Assembly: GCA_019118585.1 (NCBI GenBank)
Contig: DWYS01000122.1
Location: 1-33,662 of the forward strand
Length of the DNA: 33,662 nucleotides
Origin: Candidatus Enterocloster faecavium
GTDB lineage: Bacteria; Bacillota; Clostridia; Lachnospirales; Lachnospiraceae
Reading direction: 5' to 3'
In this document: piece after piece, positions 33,248 to 33,662 of the stretch
How positions within the stretch are numbered: the stretch's first letter is position 1
Layout of the letters: every line of letters starts with the position of its first letter
Made by a program: the position numbers and the translations under genes
Notes under the pieces: generated by a model
The model's input: the letters and a program-made list of their open reading frames with translations, nothing else
Told to the model about the DNA's origin: nothing
Databases searched by the model: none

Positions 33248-33275
33248 AGGGATAACAAAACTGACATGTCAGTTT
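33234..33275 (+). promoter_or_regulatory. Two palindromic operators at the uxuA promoter
   Basis: AAACTGACATGTCAGTTT at 33258-33275 is a perfect 18-base palindrome just after the expected transcription start. TAACATGTTA at 33234-33243 is a perfect 10-base palindrome overlapping the -10. They share the core ACATGT and lie 28 bases apart centre to centre. Shape and place resemble the operators of GntR-family UxuR/ExuR-type repressors, which respond to hexuronate intermediates. The repressor gene is not in the window. Confidence 0.75.
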
Positions 33276-33344
33276 AGACTGAGGTATTTCGGTTCAGGAC
33301 TGAACTGCTGCGGTATTTTGCAAATTGAAATGGAGGACATTGCT

Positions 33345-33662
33345 ATGGAGATGACACTGCGTTGGTATGGACCTGGTTATGACAGCGTAACCCTGGAGCA
33401 GATTCGGCAGATCCCGGGTGTACACGGGGTGGTTACCACTTTGTTTGGAAAGCAGGCCGGAGAGCTGTGGACCTATGAGGAGATTGCTGAGCTGAAGAAG
33501 ACGGTAGAGGATGCGGGGCTGAAAATTGCCGCCATCGAGTCCGTGAACGTATCCGATGATATCAAGATCGGAACCGAGAAGAGGGATGAGCACATTGCCA
33601 ACTACATCGCCACCCTGGAAAATCTGGCAAAGAACGACATCCATATCGTCTGCTACAACTTT
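33345..33662 (+). CDS. uxuA: Mannonate dehydratase, 3' part outside window
   Basis: The first 106 residues of UxuA, which dehydrates D-mannonate to 2-keto-3-deoxygluconate in glucuronate breakdown. The start EMTLRWYGPGYDSVTLEQIRQIPGVHGVVTTLFG, then ELWTYEEIAELKKTVEDAGLKIAAIESVNVSDDIKIG and the last visible NDIHIVCYNF, match the family N terminus closely. The frame stays open to the last base, so the gene continues to the right. The ATG at 33345 has GGAGG 8 bases upstream. It has its own promoter and palindromic operators. The metal-binding residues lie mostly in the missing part. Confidence 0.95.
   Translation, partial: MEMTLRWYGPGYDSVTLEQIRQIPGVHGVVTTLFGKQAGELWTYEEIAELKKTVEDAGLKIAAIESVNVSDDIKIGTEKRDEHIANYIATLENLAKNDIHIVCYNF

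Noticed and set aside
1-33662. CRISPR arrays, tRNA or rRNA genes, insertion sequences, prophage
   Set aside because: No regular repeat-spacer pattern, no cloverleaf or rRNA signature, no transposase or phage gene was recognised.

Overview
The window looks like chromosomal DNA from a spore-forming, low-oxygen Gram-positive bacterium of the Clostridia, most likely a Lachnospiraceae (Clostridium cluster XIVa) relative. The reasons are strong Shine-Dalgarno sites, a sporulation sigma factor (SigK), CodY, a Firmicute-type LexA box, purine synthesis with PurH split into two genes under a ZTP riboswitch, and an M18 aminopeptidase. Coding density is high. I see no rRNA, tRNA, CRISPR array, insertion sequence or phage block. 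The taxon is inference; no species is claimed.

Layout, left to right. (1) 1-4246: murF (5' end at the window edge), an APC amino-acid transporter whose ribosome site is buried in a perfect 11-bp hairpin, and an M18 aminopeptidase overlapping it. (2) 4254-6785: an alkyltransferase-like protein (PAHR instead of PCHR), a carboxymuconolactone-decarboxylase-family protein, and a yaaA-bcp peroxide-defence pair. (3) 6835-8427: the pyrBI operon with its own terminator. (4) 8547-12562: a three-gene ABC operon (MacB-type ATPase, exported CARDB/COG1361-like protein, MacB-type permease). (5) 12634-14751: promoter, ZTP riboswitch with terminator, then IMP cyclohydrolase and AICAR formyltransferase. (6) 14902-18767: an LTA-synthase-like sulfatase-fold protein, sigK and galE. 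(7) 18776-23078 (minus strand): a MarR-regulated heterodimeric ABC exporter. (8) 23125-27249: the most interesting region, described below. (9) 27368-33208: comM (yifB), dprA, topA, codY. (10) 33219-33662: promoter and palindromic operators of uxuA (mannonate dehydratase), which runs off the right end.

Region 8 starts with a promoter carrying a LexA box just after its start site. It drives a radical SAM protein of the UDG-linked DNA-repair family and its partner TIGR03915/DUF4130 protein. Directly behind lies a 280-base gap. It holds an extended -10 promoter and about 200 bases that fold like a retron msr-msd RNA: a1/a2 inverted repeats, an AGC at the expected branch position, three msr hairpins and a long msd stem. 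A retron-type reverse transcriptase follows, and its end overlaps a small C_GCAxxG_C_C redox-type protein. I read this as a complete retron locus placed behind an SOS-controlled DNA-repair pair, with no recognised classical retron effector. The retron structure and the LexA box are read from the sequence. That they form one functional system is inference.
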